A stretch of DNA of 64,000 bases from the NCBI GenBank assembly GCA_019973155.2, contig BPQB01000010.1, positions 620,001 to 684,000 on the forward strand, in the 5' to 3' direction. This DNA comes from Phanerochaete sordida. Lineage: Eukaryota > Basidiomycota > Agaricomycetes > Polyporales > Phanerochaetaceae. The position numbers and the translations under genes were made by a program. Position 1 is the stretch's first letter. Every line of letters starts with the position of its first letter. The notes beneath the pieces are model-generated. The model was not told the origin of the DNA. It searched no databases and saw only the letters and a program-made list of their open reading frames with translations. Positions 11,614 to 24,744 of this stretch are shown here, piece after piece.

Positions 11614-13937
11614 TCAATTCTCGATGGCCTCTATCTTGATGGGCAGCGCAAGTTTGTCGCTCGTCCGCCCAATGGTGGGATAGCTGATGCCTGCTGAGTT
11701 CCAGTAGATGTCTTTGTGATCATGCGCAGGCTGGAAGCGGAACGCTCTGAGCAAAACGTCCAGCACGACCTCTGCGGAAATGATGATCAGCAAGACGTTG
11801 TAGATGCACGCGACAGATACTAACTCATCTCCAGCTGGGAGAACTTGAAGCCACTGAATATGGGTCAGTCACTTGCATAATTTCAAGGGAGAGCAGCGAT
11901 GCTTACAGGCAAGCCCTGTCGCCGCCCAGGAACGTCATTCTATGCGACACCAGACTTTCGTGAGAGCTGGACCCATGGCTAAAACTTGGTCACTACTCAC
12001 TGGTTCGCGTACACACCAGGCACCCGTGCGTCGTTGAGGGACTTCGGGAGAGGGTTGAGCCAACGCTCAGGCTTCCATTCCGCCGCGTCTTCGCCCCAGA
12101 TGAGCGGGTTACGGTTGCAGGCGCGTACAGAGAGCAAGATCGTCGTGTGCTTCGGCACAAAAACCTCATTGATGACCGTGCCGTCGAGACCATGCACTGG
12201 CTCGTCCACAGGCAACATGATATCTTCACGTGCTCTGGCATGTACATTAGCAGTTTATTTCCAAGCACTTGCCCAAAGCTTACTCGCGAGCGAGGAGACC
12301 GATAGGTGGATACCTGTAACATTCGAGTGAGTAAAACCATGGGTTTTCATGGCGAGATATAAACTCACAGACGCAGCGTCTCGCGGCACACTGCATCTAG
12401 GTAGGGCAGGTGGACGAGTTGGTCGTATGGAATATCTTCCCCGTCGGGAGAAGCCTGCAGGAGCTCAGCGCGCATCTTGTCCTGGACATCTGGGTTCTCT
12501 GCTAGGAGTTGGAAGGTCCTGGCCAGAGCATTGGACGTGGTGTCAGTGGCGCCAAGAATCAGACCACTACATGCAGCGTCAGATGAGGTAGCGTCCCGCG
12601 CGTGGGTATGAGACGTACGACATGTGCGCCATAGTCTCTTCCTTGGGCAGGCGCTCCTCCTCGGAAGCTAGCCCTGCACGAACTGCGCCACGTCACGCTC
12701 AGACTCCATGACTGAGGTGCACGATGTCCGACTTACTGATATAACTGAGCACGTCCCTGCCTTCGCTAATTTCGCGTACGGCCACTTCATCGCCCCTGGC
12801 GAATGCGGCCATTCGGTGCTCGTAAATCTTCTTCGACTGAGCAGAAATTTGTTCCGCGATCATCTGGATCTTGCGGATGTCTTTATGTGGTATCCATTTT
12901 CCGAGGAACAGTCTGACCCTGCGGGGAATATACCACGAGGCATACGGCGACAGGGTGCGCCAGAAATGAAGCGCAATGGTCGTCGGGCTACTAGCGGTCA
13001 GATTGTTATATCGGGTGTCAAAGAGAGATGCGCACCTGTACTGTTTGACAGTCATACCGAAGTCCGAGTTCGGAGAGTTTGGCTCGAGTGCATCGAAGGA
13101 ATATGCAACACCCCCACGTCCGGCGAGCTCGAGGGCAGCGCGGCTGAACCACTCGATCAGGTTCATTTCTTCAGGGCCGTCCTTGAGCTCGGTAGAGATC
13201 GCTTTCTTTAGCTGCATCCGACTGAATCAGATAAATTTCGGATATGCACAGCTTTCGTGGCGAACTCACGCGGTGGGCGACATCGTAGAAAATCGGAGCG
13301 GTGTTTCGCATACGTGCGATCGAGAAAATCGCATTCAATAGCTTGCGCTGCTTGCGATGGTGGTCGCCTGGACAGTAGCCTGAGTCAAATACGGTATCGT
13401 CCGCTGTGACTGACTCACCCGTGGTAGCAATCAGCGTCGGTCCAAAGATCATACGGTGCCACCTATAGAGGCATTATCGAATCGCTGCTATCGAGAGCAA
13501 TCTGCATAAGAGCTTACTCGAGGAACCACCCCGGCTCGTCGTAAATGTACTGATCCTTGAGGATGATGTGATTGAGAGCCTTCGGATCGTAGACGTACAA
13601 GCTCTGGGTCTGGGATATGTTAGTAGGATTACCACCTATGATAAGCATGTCACTTACCCCAAGCACTGTCCGTACCTTCGAGACTGGCCCATACTCTTGC
13701 ATGATGCGGTCGTGGAATGTCCAGGCATGGCGATGAAAGATATCGTTGAGGCTTCCTACAAGAGCGTCAGCTTTCTCGGGCTCATGCAGCGACAAGGGAT
13801 CGCTCACCAAGCCAGAAGGAAGAAGGCTCAGGCCCAGGGATATTGTCCAAAGGCGAGCGGACGACGTAGCGGTGGAAGACCTTCCAGACGCCCCATACGA
13901 GGGTCACCAAAAGCACAGGCTGCAAAAGCGGGAGCAT
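11614..13937 (-). CDS. Cytochrome P450 monooxygenase, 541 aa
   Basis: Fourteen exons: 13937-13808, 13755-13658, 13609-13518, 13462-13419, 13367-13270, 13211-13036, 12987-12737, 12673-12619, 12566-12369, 12313-12284, 12234-12001, 11939-11907, 11853-11825 and 11771-11614. All P450 landmarks are present: an N-terminal membrane anchor (LLVTLVWGVWKVF), a proline hinge (DNIPGPEP), the I-helix oxygen-binding motif GATDTT near residue 320, the K-helix ExxR (CRETLR) near 378, the PERW segment near 453, and the heme-binding loop FLGGDRACLG with its cysteine near 479. It should be an ER-anchored class II enzyme using NADPH-P450 reductase. The substrate cannot be told. The start is the ATG at 13937; the frame extends upstream without another ATG. 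No biosynthetic partner genes adjoin it. Confidence 0.92.
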
Positions 13938-14540
13938 GAGGGCGATGTGCTGTCTCGCATGCAACCAAACTGTTAAATATGCTTACCGCGTCGGTCGCCT
14001 AATTTCCTCTGAAATTTGGGCTCTCCCATGGATCTTGCACTGTGGGACGAAGGGTCATAGCTATCCATGGCTTCCGAGGCCATATTGCGATATCGCTGTT
14101 AGGATGCAGACATCAGGGCTGATCGATACCACGGCGGAGTTGACAGAGGTCCTAAGCACGAGCGCACTCCAGCCCAGTCCATCACATTGGAACTATGCTC
14201 CTCTATGCAAAGTAACACCTTCAAATGCGGATAAATGAGCTCTGCGCACACCGTAAAAGGCTCACCTGCATCTCACGAGAGCGACCATTTGGCAGATATC
14301 CGGTATGGCTGGAGCGCTGCATCCCCTCATCTCGTCTTTAGACTGAAGCACGTGACGCGCAAGGTTCTCAGGCGCACCGCATCGTTGACGAGTTGTACAA
14401 CAAAAGTAAGCTTGCTCGATAGCTGAATGTATCCCAAAATTCACATCGTATCAAAACGCGCATGTAAGTTTAGATGGCATCTGAATTACAGTGTCAGAGC
14501 TCCATAACTGGCAAGGTCGATTCCGTCGGAAGACTCACTA
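13938..14540. other. Intergenic region
   Basis: About 600 bp without a supportable gene. It should include the P450 promoter and the 3' end of the membrane-protein gene. Confidence 0.4.
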
Positions 14541-16767
14541 CTATTTCTCCGGCTCCTCAGCACTCACGGTCTGCAGCCTCCGAATCAGACCGCCACGCCC
14601 ACCAGCGCCCGGCTCGTCAAAATGAAACGCTACACGGCCCCCGCCTTCCTGCTCCCGAAACATGTCGACTCCCGAGGCGTCGAGGGCCACGCCCTTGCCC
14701 TCCGCCCCAGCAAGCTGCTCCGCGATGGCGGCCAGAGGCTCTGTCAGGCGCAGCTGCACAAGTTCCGCCTGTGTTCGCGCCGTGCCCTGGCACGTTGCGC
14801 TATTCGGCGGGGCGGCGACGGCGCGGGACGACACGAGCGCCGCAGAGGCGCCGAGAACGAGCACCACAACGCCGTACGCGCACAGGAGCGCGGCGTACAT
14901 GCCGAGCGGCACGAGCGGGTAGCGGCTCGCGACGACCTGTGCGAGGGTCTTCCCGGCGAGCGCGTACCGCGCCTCGAAGAGCGGCGACGCGAGGGCGACC
15001 ATGGCGTACGACATCTTTTCCGAGATGTAGATATTGAAGGCGTCGCTCGGGGCCACGAACGCCGGCGCGAGCGCGGTCTGCAGGTATTCGGCGAGGCTGA
15101 GAGAGAGCGTGACATCGAGCGCGGCGAAGAGCGCGGATGTCGTGTTGAAGTTGGAGAGCTCCGGGTCTGAGGCGAGGGTGTACGTGCCTTCCGGGGGGTC
15201 GTTTTCGGAACGACTTGACGAGTATAGGAGAGTCATGTTGTACGCGGTGACAGTGCATGCTGAGAGATAATAGGCACTGTCGAACCCATCCTCGGAGCGC
15301 GTGTACCAGCCGGGCCCGCTCCCGATGTACGTATCGCCCGCCGCGGTCGGTCCGAAGCCGAAGGAGACGAGAGCACCATACGGGTTGAGGGCGGCATTCA
15401 TGGGATAACCATACCAACTTTCGACATGATTCTCGCCGTCATTTGCGATGATGTTCCCAGACAGGTTGAATGGCTGCACGCTGAACGACGATTCACCGGT
15501 GAAGTTCAGCCATACCGGCGGCTGAAACTTGGGACAGACGTAGCCGCCACCGGAGGAAGTGCAGTCCGCAACGGGAAGGCATTCTGCGGAAATGCCAAAG
15601 GTCTCGAAAGTGACGTTTGCCAGGCTGGATGGCGGGTCAGCGGAAACCATGACGGCGTACTTGTCGACTATGACCGAGCGAAAGGCGGGCCCCTGCTCGC
15701 TGACAGTTTCCTGGCCTGCGCTCCACAGGGTTGCGTTCCCCCAGGTTTGGTCGACGCCATGGACACCGGGGATACCAATATGTGCGCAGTTGGTGTAGTT
15801 CGTATTATGGTTTGCCCCAAGCCCCTTCGTGTCCACCAGAGCCGGACCCGGGCAGATGCTGAGGTCGATTTGGGCTCCGAGAGCCGGCAGGCTGCTCGGG
15901 GCGATGTCGCTAATCTCGGTATGGATGAAAACTCGGGATGTACTATGCAACCAGATATCCACGATGCTGGACGAAGGTGAGTGTGAGGATATGTATTCTG
16001 ACGGAGACTTGGCGGCGCACCAGAGTAAGTTGCTCAGGACAATCGTGGTAAACACGGCTGCTACCACAAGCGACAGCATTGGCACCACTCTTGCACCGCC
16101 GCGTTTCGTGCCAAGGTATTTTCCGAAGTAGGACAACGACGCAATGGATGGGAAAGAGCACATGATCACGAGAAGGCCGTACTGCGTGGATGTCGGCAGC
16201 GCATCCACGCGCCCGTCTTCTTGGGCCCGTATCCAAACCGCAGCGATCCTCAAGGCAAAAACGCCGATAATGATAGGAGCGGTGAAGCCCACTAACCTCG
16301 TCTGTGCCTTGTGTGAGTGACACCCAACAGACAGAACAGGTGCAAACACTGACCGCTATAGTGGTCACTGTCAGGGCCCACAGCGTACCACTCAGGTTGA
16401 CTGTACCGTCCGCATTCTTGTCGAGCGACGATGATGGGTTTTCGAGGGCCACCAGTGCGCCTCGGAACTGTGAGTTCTCGTTCGGAAGGTGGTCGTGTAC
16501 CCTTCGCGTAAGCAGCCACCCCAGCAGGATCGCGACGATGCCAAAGGTACCCAGCGTGATGCCAACGGCGGGGAGCCAGGTAGTCAACGAAGGGCGGCGG
16601 TATGCTCCATGCAAGATGCCCCGCTGGCTGCTGAGGTACTGCTTGCTTGCGGTGGTTGTCCTGGTAACAGCATCATGCTCGTCGTCTGCCACAACGTCGG
16701 TGTTGTGCGAAATTGCCAGATAGTCGTGCGTCGACTGTCGGCCTTGGCTGCCTCCAGCTGAAGACAT
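14541..16767 (-). CDS. Large glycosylated membrane protein, 724 aa
   Basis: Two exons, 16767-16354 and 16301-14541, phase 0. Predicted layout: a cytosolic N-terminus; a membrane segment near residues 65-85 (AVGITLGTFGIVAILLGWLL); further hydrophobic segments near 130-160, 175-195 and 215-235 (VVAAVFTTIVLSNLL); a long lumenal or extracellular part with many N-glycosylation sequons (NYT, NAT, NVT, NFT, NLS, NMT, NTT) and several cysteines; a hydrophobic segment near 620 (GVVVLVLGASAALV); and a short cytosolic tail. This matches an uncharacterised membrane protein family common in polypores. I know no function. The start at MSSAGG is the first ATG of the frame. Confidence 0.8.
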
Positions 16768-17972
16768 CTGGAGCACTTTTCGCTGGCGATGCAGTGACCG
16801 CGTTGTGTTGAAGGTTTGGGAGCTAGGAGGGTATCAATCAGAGCTGAGCTCGACACGTTCGTCCTGACGCTCAGGCGTGCGTACCATCTGTCAAAGGCGG
16901 TCCAGGAGATACGTCCGGGCAGATAGGGCTAGCATATCAGTGGAAATCAAATGATGCAGGCTGAAAATGCTATCACGGTCTCAGGCCTTGGTCCACTCGA
17001 GGATATAGTCTCTTTTTGCAAGAGGACGTTTGGACGGCCGCCTCGTTGCAAACCAGCATATGGATCCCACCTACGACGTCTTCGGTCAGATCATGATGCA
17101 CGATAGGCCAGTATCTTTCCCAGCCGGGTCTTGTCTCCCTTGCCAAGGCCTTGCGACCTAATAAATAAATGCGAAATGATAGTAAAATGAACAAGGCTCG
17201 GGTACTTACCTGCAGGCTCAATTCAGTGGAGTTGACGAGTTCCTATAAGGAAGGCTGAAACGTGTACAGTATCGAACAACCTTAACAGCGAGTCAGAATT
17301 CGAGGAGAAGTGAGACGCCAAAGTGTTATCTGGCTGAGGCAGTGCCGGGAGGCAAATGCCAGGCAGAGCAACATCCTGTCAAGACCCGTCGGTCCGAGGT
17401 GGTTGACATATGTATATCGCCTTTTCATGAGACCATCTGCCTATATCTTTGTAAAACAGCGTCCCGTACGTGAGGCCTGGCTCGTTTGAGCCAGTACGTG
17501 AATGACTCGGCTCACGTCGAGAAGCCAGGAGTCGAAACTACTATGATTATCGCGTAGGTGAGCCCTGCGTAAATAGTAAGGAAATCGCGACTTCTGGTGT
17601 TGCAGAATCCATAGAAACAACACGTACCCGCTTCATCCCGGACTGGAAGGGGAAGGGGATTGTTGAGTCTCAGAATGTCGATGATCCTCCAACCACTGGC
17701 ATCACCTGTCCATCCGTCTTGAACTTGAGCGGGCGAAAGACATGCCAATCTCAATGCTTCCAAGCCTGGAAAACATCCGAACCGTGCAAAGCTAAGAAAA
17801 GACTGGGTTAAGCGAGTGCAATATCCGAGCTTGAGATGACGGAACTACCGTAGTCGTGACGTGACAGAGTACGGCGCGACTGGTCACAAAAGTCACCATC
17901 CTCGCGTGGCAGTCGCGTGGGTCATTTACGGAAGACCCGTCGGTCTCCTCCAGACATTCCAACACTACGACA
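16768..17972. other. Gene-poor intergenic region
   Basis: About 1.2 kb with only short scattered open frames, none with convincing splice structure or family similarity. It should contain the promoters of the flanking divergent genes (16767 minus and 17973 plus). Confidence 0.4.
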
Positions 17973-18997
17973 ATGTCAGGAATCATTCCATCGCCGCCGC
18001 CGAAGCTCGGAAAGCGCGCCCGAGGCAGCGACAGTGCGTGTCATCGTCGCCGCCCCCGAGCCACACGCTGACCCGTCGGCAGGCATCAATGTTGACTACA
18101 CAAAGCCGATACCGTACCCACCGTCCGTGGAGGCCGTCGAGGCGATGAGGCTCAGGATCCTTCAGGTACGTCTCTCACGGCGTGCTTCGGATGGTTGAGC
18201 GCCGACGACGCGTGATGCAGCTCGAGAACGAACTGCGCGCTGTCAAGAAGCAGAAGACGACGCCCGCCCAACAGACGACGCTGCCGGGCGCAGGACCGTC
18301 CAAGGCTACCGCGGCTCCTGCAGAGCGCGACGCGAAGGCGGATGCAAAGCTCGTCAAGTCGCGCACGAAGAGCCTCTTTGACCAGTACGTGTCGCTCACG
18401 CGTCTGTGCGTGTGTACCGCTGACCTCGGGTGCAGGATCAAGAAGGCGGCCAAGGCCGAGAAGTACCACAACGTGGACCGCGTGGTCAAGGTCGAGGAAC
18501 ACTTCTCCCAGGGCGACTTTGACCTCGTCTTTGGCAGCAGCGGCAGGCTCGTTCAGCCCACCGCAGCAAACAAGGTGCGTCGCTTGCAGGTCCCGTGAAT
18601 GTATGCGCACTCACCTCCTCCACACATAGCCGACGTCGAAAGTCTGGATCAAAAAGTACAGCACAGACGAGGAGCTGCAGGCGTTATTTGGCGCGAACTG
18701 GAAACCAGACCAGCTGAAGGGTGATCAGTGGAGCGTTGGGTGCGTCTTCCATCTGCCCGCTCTGCGTCTCTTGGTACTGACGACACTGCAGGAACATTTT
18801 CGTTGGGAAAGGACAGAAGCTTGGGCAGGTCCAGCTGGTCAGTGTTTCGCCCCTATTCGTATCCAAGTGCTAACGATATCCCCCAGAAAATCTACGACAT
18901 CGAGGTCCAGTGGAGCCAGAACACAGGCAAGGCCGTTCTCAAGGTTGACATATCCGAAGAACACAGGAGCGACTACGGCTTCTACGACGGGTGGTGA
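17973..18997 (+). CDS. Unrecognised protein, 237 aa
   Basis: Seven exons: 17973-18033, 18083-18165, 18221-18384, 18436-18574, 18630-18739, 18792-18837 and 18887-18997, all with canonical splice sites and one continuous frame. The N-terminus is proline-rich and basic (PSPPPKLGKRARGSD). A charged helical stretch follows (MRLRILQ then LENELRAVKKQKTT), then a disordered A/K-rich segment. The C-terminal half is compact, with WIKKYSTDEELQALFG, QWSVGNIFVGKGQKLG and a terminal YGFYDGW. Likely nuclear from its composition. I do not recognise the family. The tight splice structure argues that it is a real gene. Confidence 0.7.
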
Positions 18998-19116
18998 TCG
19001 CCCGGCTCATCGCGTACCCTCAACCCCATTCCATAAACGCGTCTTTTGACGTCCGTCGACCCTAGGAGCCCCGCTGAGGCGTGTAATATATGCACTACGT
19101 TCTGCTAATGTATGTC

Positions 19117-20841
19117 CTATCTTGAACCAGCTGAATCGCTGTCCAACGTCCCCGGCGCGGCCAGCTCGACGCGTTCCAGGTCCTCGGGCGAATGTATGCA
19201 GAGCAATTCGCCTTCGTGCATTCCCAAGCTGCTGTCGGGGTTGCTGGTATACGCGTGCAAGTTGAGCTATCCCGGTATTTTCAGCCGACCCAAAGCGTGC
19301 GTAGTGGCTGCGACTCACAAGCAGGCGACTTGCGATCACGCCTTCGACCGCCAGCGACATCCTGCGCATCCGTCGCGTCAGCGCATGTCCACAACCAGCA
19401 AACCAGCCAGCCTACCCAGGAAACGCATAAAATAACGCTTTCTGCGCCCGAGTCAGCACCCTGTGCATTCGAGCGCACTGAGCAAACTCACGTTTGTGCC
19501 GCACCAGAGCACGATGTTGACGAGCGCGAGCGAGAGCGTGCCCGTGCACGCGAAGAGCGAGTCGCGCATGAGCAGGCGCACGAGGGCGGATGGCTGCTGC
19601 GCGGATGTGTGCTGCGTCGACGGGCAGTGTACGGTCGCGTGCAGCGCAGGGCGCGCCCACGCGCCGAGCGTGCGCGCAAGCGCGAGCGCCAGCAGCGTCC
19701 CTTCGAGCACGACCTTCGCAAGCCAGAACGTCCACGCCCAGCGCGGGAAGGTGATGGTCCAGCAGCGGCTCGTGCGGCCTGCGGGTGCTGCAGCGCGGAG
19801 GGGGCGGCGGCACGTGAGGGCCGCGGTCAGGGAGCTGGAGAGGGTGGACGCACTGGGGCCGTGCACGGCGAGCACCGTGAAGAAGACGACGCCGAAGACG
19901 AGGAGCGCGCCCAGCATCGTGAAGAGCGCGTGGCGGAGGCGGCGGGCGCAGTTGTAGAGCGCGTTGACGCGGAGGATGAGGACGGCTGGGTGGCAGGGTC
20001 AGCTTCGTTATCGGTGGGCAGTTTGGTGGGAGGCAGCGTACACGCGTCCATTGCGTACGTGAGAAGGCTCATGTAGGGGAACCAGTAGTAGCACGATTGA
20101 CATCTGGAGAGGCTTCAGGGGGCTTGGATGCGAGCAACGGGGGCTGTAATTACTTACCGCTAGAGATATTATCGATGAGCGATGGCGAATAGGAGATGGG
20201 TCGCGAACGCACCGCAGACTCAATTCGCGCGAGACCCAGGTCTGACCGCGTTTTGTGAGTGATGACACGCATTTTGGTCTGGGTGAAGACACGTACCGCA
20301 AACAGACATTGTCATACTTGACAGACCTTAGCATCAGGCTCTTCGTTGAGATTGAGAGGCAATCTCACATTAGGGTGACTATTCTGTTGAAGGTGTCAGC
20401 TGTGCGGGGTGTACCTGGCTATCAATCTGCGTACGTCGAATATCGGCACTACGATACGTTTTAAGAGACCGTCAAACAGTGCAGCTAACGATACCAGGAC
20501 GTACAACGGCGAAGATGATCTTTGTGGGCTTGCTACCCCTAGCCCAGATATAATGAACCTAAACCAAGCCATTTTAAAAGAGATGTGCTGCACAGAGTCA
20601 GCAAACCTACCTCGTCACTGAACGTAAGGACTGATAGACGAGCACAAGCTACCATTTGAGCAACCACAGGTGCAGGAACCCGCCACCACTCACGGTAGTC
20701 ATAGGTAATGAGCGCGATTGTGGCGACTGCAGCAGAGCTCTCTCAGCCTATGCAGGAAAGCGATGGGCTCGGGCACTCACGCCATGTGCTGGTGATGAAG
20801 CGCGTATTGTCTGCGACGGCCCGGTCGCTGGCAAGAGCCAT
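19117..20841 (-). CDS. DUF6533-family membrane protein A, 340 aa
   Basis: Exons (minus): 20841-20781, 20726-20694, 20630-20611, 20558-20505, 20448-20435, 20383-20369, 20316-20297, 20241-20213, a 2-nt exon 20159-20158, 20103-20042, 19985-19492, 19441-19416, 19361-19319 and 19266-19117. The N-terminal signature TYDYLLTFSDEVHYIW followed by a CRY segment matches DUF6533. Later come CQSCYYW, LILRVNALYN and several membrane segments, then a charged C-terminus (IHSPEDLERVEL), in the GPCR-like seven-helix style of this fungal family. Exon sizes copy those of the two paralogues at 25707 and 27849: 61, 33, 20, 54, 14, 15, 17/20, 29, 2, about 62 and, at the end, 26 and 43. The central intron of the paralogues is absent here. 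Function unknown. Confidence 0.82.
20158..20159 (-). other. Two-nucleotide microexon (CG) of paralogue A
   Basis: CG sits between CTCTAG and GTAAGT. It is needed to keep the frame between the 29-nt exon and the 62-nt exon and gives an arginine codon with the next A. Same position as the AT microexons of paralogues B and C. Confidence 0.65.
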
Positions 20842-22592
20842 GTCAGGGTGCCCGTGAGCGGGTCGCGGTATACATACGCTGCGCCGGCGTCTAGGGCAAT
20901 GCTGCCGGATGTTTCATGTATGACCGGATCCTCGCCCGCGGGGGACGCGGCACCGTCCTTCTCAAACACTGGCCCGCCGCCGTGAGGGTTTAGCGGGGCC
21001 CGGAGGACCTGGCAGCGGCAGCGCCGCGCGGGCCTATCCGCGACGCGTGCGGACGATTACGAGGGTTGTCTCCAGATGTGTCAGACATCGACTCTGCGCT
21101 GCGTCCAACGGTACTCCAACAGGTCACCAAGCATCTGCAAGCCGTTGATCAGACTATTGCCTTCAGGAGTTTGGTACAGGGCTGGAACTGTGCGCACACC
21201 CGCTCCGAGGACGATTCAAGGCAAGCGTTAACCCCGCCGGTATCGAAGCGGGAGCAAATTCGCGTTTAAGCTGTCGGCGCGGGCGGGCTAGTACCGCCGG
21301 GTCGATAGCCTTCGCCCGCGGCACCTTTGCATTGAAGGCTGCTTATTCGTCGTCCTAGATATCGATATCTGGGATGGTCAGTGGGATATCGGCGATTTGA
21401 CCGTCGTAAGTTGGCGCATCATTGAGCCCCCTCCGCGAAGAGACGTCAGGCGCACTGAAGCAAGCAAAATGCGGACGCATCGGTGTCTGTTGCGACACAC
21501 ACGCATGTCACGGATGACAGGATCGAGAGAGACTGGGGCGAGCCCTCCGACCGGACCGGTAAGAATCGCTCTGGGTTTTGACAACAGCGAGAGTGGTACT
21601 GCGGCGTTTGAAGAGTCCGAACGTGATAATTGTATTTCTGCAATGTTTATAGCCTACAAGCTTGGGCACTGTACACTCACAGCAGATTTTCAATAGGAGG
21701 ATGGCCTGAAGTCGTGGTGATATAATGACCACTCCCATGCCGCATATGCGGCTTCCTAGAGACGGGCGCAGGCGAGCGATGTGCAGCGGACCATGCAGCG
21801 AACTGGATACAGGTTGCCGGTATATGGACCACACGTGCAGCGAGAGAGATAAAGTGGACTATGCTTTTAAGGTGCATCATAAACACAGCAGCAAAGTGCG
21901 AACATCGGGCACGCACCTTCGCACTAACCGAGGCGTCACCAGAGCAACGCTCCGTGAAATGGTAGTCTCCAGCGGGGGAAGGCGACACCCACAACAGTTG
22001 GGTTGCAGAAGACCCAGACCAAGTCTTCCCTACGGGAGCGGCGAAACAGAACCAGGACGAGGCCGCTTTAGCAGGCAGACTAGCGGTGCGCTCGATGACA
22101 CCGTCAAGTTGGAGGACCTAGAAATTCGGTCCAGAGAAAGATCACGGCCGGTTTTGACGTCAAAAATTTGTTGGACATAGTGCGCAGGTGCTCGTTTCGA
22201 AGGCATGAGCGTCGGCGATGGGCATCCGGCTGCATAGGTTCGTGCACCGCCGGTATCTGGGAAATGCCAGGTGACGTGTCGTCCTCCCACTTTTGCGGAT
22301 TCGGAATGCGAACAAGACAGTGGTACCAATATCATGGATGCTCCGAGGGTAAGAAGAGGTGCCCGGGCGAATCTTGGTGAAAAGACGGTGAAAGCGTAAG
22401 GCAAGAGACGAGTGTGATGAGGATCACATGTGGCAAATGACACGTCGCCAGATTCGCAGGCGCGTCTTCAAGTATCCGCGCCGCGGACCCGCCAGCTCTC
22501 CCTCCGACCACCACTACCCCTGCACGGGCCCTGCACCACCCTTCCAGCCTCCATTTGTTGCACATTTGTGACAGAGGCTCAGACTTGCCGAG
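20842..22592. other. Gene-poor intergenic region
   Basis: About 1.75 kb between divergently transcribed genes. It contains a GC-rich block near 20980-21060 and short open frames without splice or family support. No gene called. Confidence 0.45.
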
Positions 22593-24217
22593 ATGGCGAA
22601 GGGAATGTTCGGAGGCATGAAAGGCCTCGATGCCTTCGGTAAGGTCAGCAGGTGTCCGAGCACTCGCGTGCAACCAGCCTCTCACTGCGTCGCGATGTAG
22701 ACTATGGAGGATGTGAAGGTGAAGACAAGGACAGGCGCATTCCGTACGTTCCCACCAAGTTCTCTGCAGAGCTCAGCTCTAAGAAACTATGTCTAGTGAC
22801 CATCCTGTCTGCCGCAATCATCCTGGCTATAACGACCATGGAATTCTTCGACTACCGGAGAGTAAACCTCGACACTTCGATTGCCGTTGACAAGAGCAGA
22901 GGCGAGAAACTCATCGTCAGCTTCAATGTCACTTTCCCCCGCGTGCCATGCTACCGTGCGTATTCACCTCCGAATTTCCGCGCCATGCTCACAGGATTGC
23001 AGTGCTCAGCCTTGATGTTATGGACATCAGCGGTGAGACTCAGACCGACATCGTGCACAATGTTATCAAGACAAGAATGGACGACAAGGGAGTAGCCGTT
23101 CCCGCGAATAAGATTGTCGAGCTTCGGAACGATATCGACAAGCTGAACGAGCAGAGGCAGGCGGGATACTGTGGCTCGTGCTACGGAGGTATTGAGCCAG
23201 CGTCCGGTTGCTGTAACACTTGCGAGGAAGTCCGCCAGGCGTACATAAACCGGGGCTGGAGCTTCAATTCTCCGGATGCCATCGAGCAGGTACGTCGCAC
23301 GAGCTCTATCGAGTGGCTCTCGCTTACAAGAGCCACAGTGTGCGCAAGAAGGCTGGTCCGACAAACTGCGCGAACAGGCGAACGAGGGATGCAACATTGC
23401 GGGCAAAATTCGTGTGAACAAGGTTGTCGGAAACATCCACCTCTCGCCCGGTCGTTCCTTCCGCAGCGGCTCGCAGAACATCTACGAACTCGTGCCCTAC
23501 CTCAAGGAGGACGGCAACCGCCACGACTTCACGCACACTATCCACCAGTTTGCGTTCGCTGGCGACGACGAGTACAACTTCGCGAAGGCGGACAAGGGTA
23601 GGCAGCTCAAGCAGCGCCTCGGCATTACGGAGGGACCTCTGGATGGATCCACCCAGAGGGTAAGTCGGCACTTCATCAGGACGAGAATTACATACTGATA
23701 TCTCTGCAGACTATCAAGCAAGCGTACATGTTCCAGTACTTCCTGAAGGTGGTCTCGACGCAATTCTTGACTTTGGACGGCAAGAACGTGCGTTCTCTAC
23801 CTCCCACCGCTGTGCTTCCTCAACCTGACGCGTCATGCAGATCAAAACCCACCAGTACAGCGCTACGCACTTCGAGCGCGACCTGTCGAAGGGTATTGCC
23901 GAGAACAACCAGCAGGGCGTGTACATCATGCACGGCATGTCTGGTGTCCCAGGTAAACCCGCAGTCATCCACGCAGAAGCGTCCACTCAAACTCGTTCCC
24001 AGGCGCCTTCTTCAACTACGAGATCTCGCCCATCCTCGTCATCCACCAGGAGACGCGCCAGTCGTTCGCGCACTTCCTCACCTCGACGTGCGCCGTCGTC
24101 GGCGGAGTGTTGACAGTCGCGTCGCTCGTCGACAGCATGGTCTTCGCCACGAGCAAGAAGCTGAAGAAGAGCGGCGGCGGGATGAGCGCGGGTTACACGA
24201 ATGGGAAGCTCATGTGA
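22593..24217 (+). CDS. ERV46: ER-Golgi cargo receptor Erv46/ERGIC3, 421 aa
   Basis: Eight exons: 22593-22643, 22701-22743, 22797-22955, 23003-23289, 23339-23659, 23710-23787, 23841-23952 and 24003-24217. The order matches Erv46: a short cytosolic start (MKGLDAFGK), a membrane segment near residues 32-50 (LTILSAAIILAITTMEF), then DYRRVNLDTSIAVDKSRGEK. The lumenal domain has the conserved cysteine cluster (GYCGSCYGG, GCCNTCEEV) and FFNYEISPI. A second membrane segment lies near 375-398, followed by a short basic tail. Erv46 partners Erv41 and retrieves HDEL-less ER proteins from the cis-Golgi; both termini are cytosolic. Length matches the family (yeast 415). Confidence 0.95.
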
Positions 24218-24744
24218 TTGGTTTACGCGTGTTCTGCGGTTTGGAATTTATTCTCTGGATGTATCATTATGCTTCGCTGGGATGGACTCCTCTGTTCAAT
24301 CTCTGAAGCCCGACACCTAATATTTCCGGCACAGGTGGAAGTATCGCGTGATCAAAGGCCCGCTGTTCCTCACACATGTCCTACTCACCACTTGCTCATG
24401 CGCTCATGGGTCAGCTACTCGCGTATCGATCATCTCTGCGGTGTTGGTGAGCATTCCGATATATGATACCGTATACTCTGCGACTCATTGTACTAATAGT
24501 ACTAAGAGCTCCGGTCGTCTTTCGGGTCGAACTCCCAGAACTCGGCAGCATAAAGTTAGCGAGCGCAACACGACGCGGGAGCGAAGACGTACGCATCCAC
24601 TATATGGTATAGCGAAGACCTATGGCACGAGAAAACTCTTCATGACGCTAGGCTCCCCTCCGGGGGGGGGGGGTCTCACCCACTTCGGCTTGTTTATAAA
24701 CTATGATTATACGGGCTACCGGGCGACACGAGCTACCGAGGCCA
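24218..24744. other. Intergenic region
   Basis: No gene seen. A run of 12 G lies at 24662-24673. Confidence 0.35.

Noticed and set aside
11614..13937. Secondary-metabolite cluster around the P450
   Set aside because: Neighbours are F-box and membrane proteins; no synthase, transferase or pathway regulator is adjacent.
24662..24673. Run of 12 G as a quadruplex or telomeric trace
   Set aside because: A single homopolymer without repeat units; no telomere-like TTAGGG array nearby.
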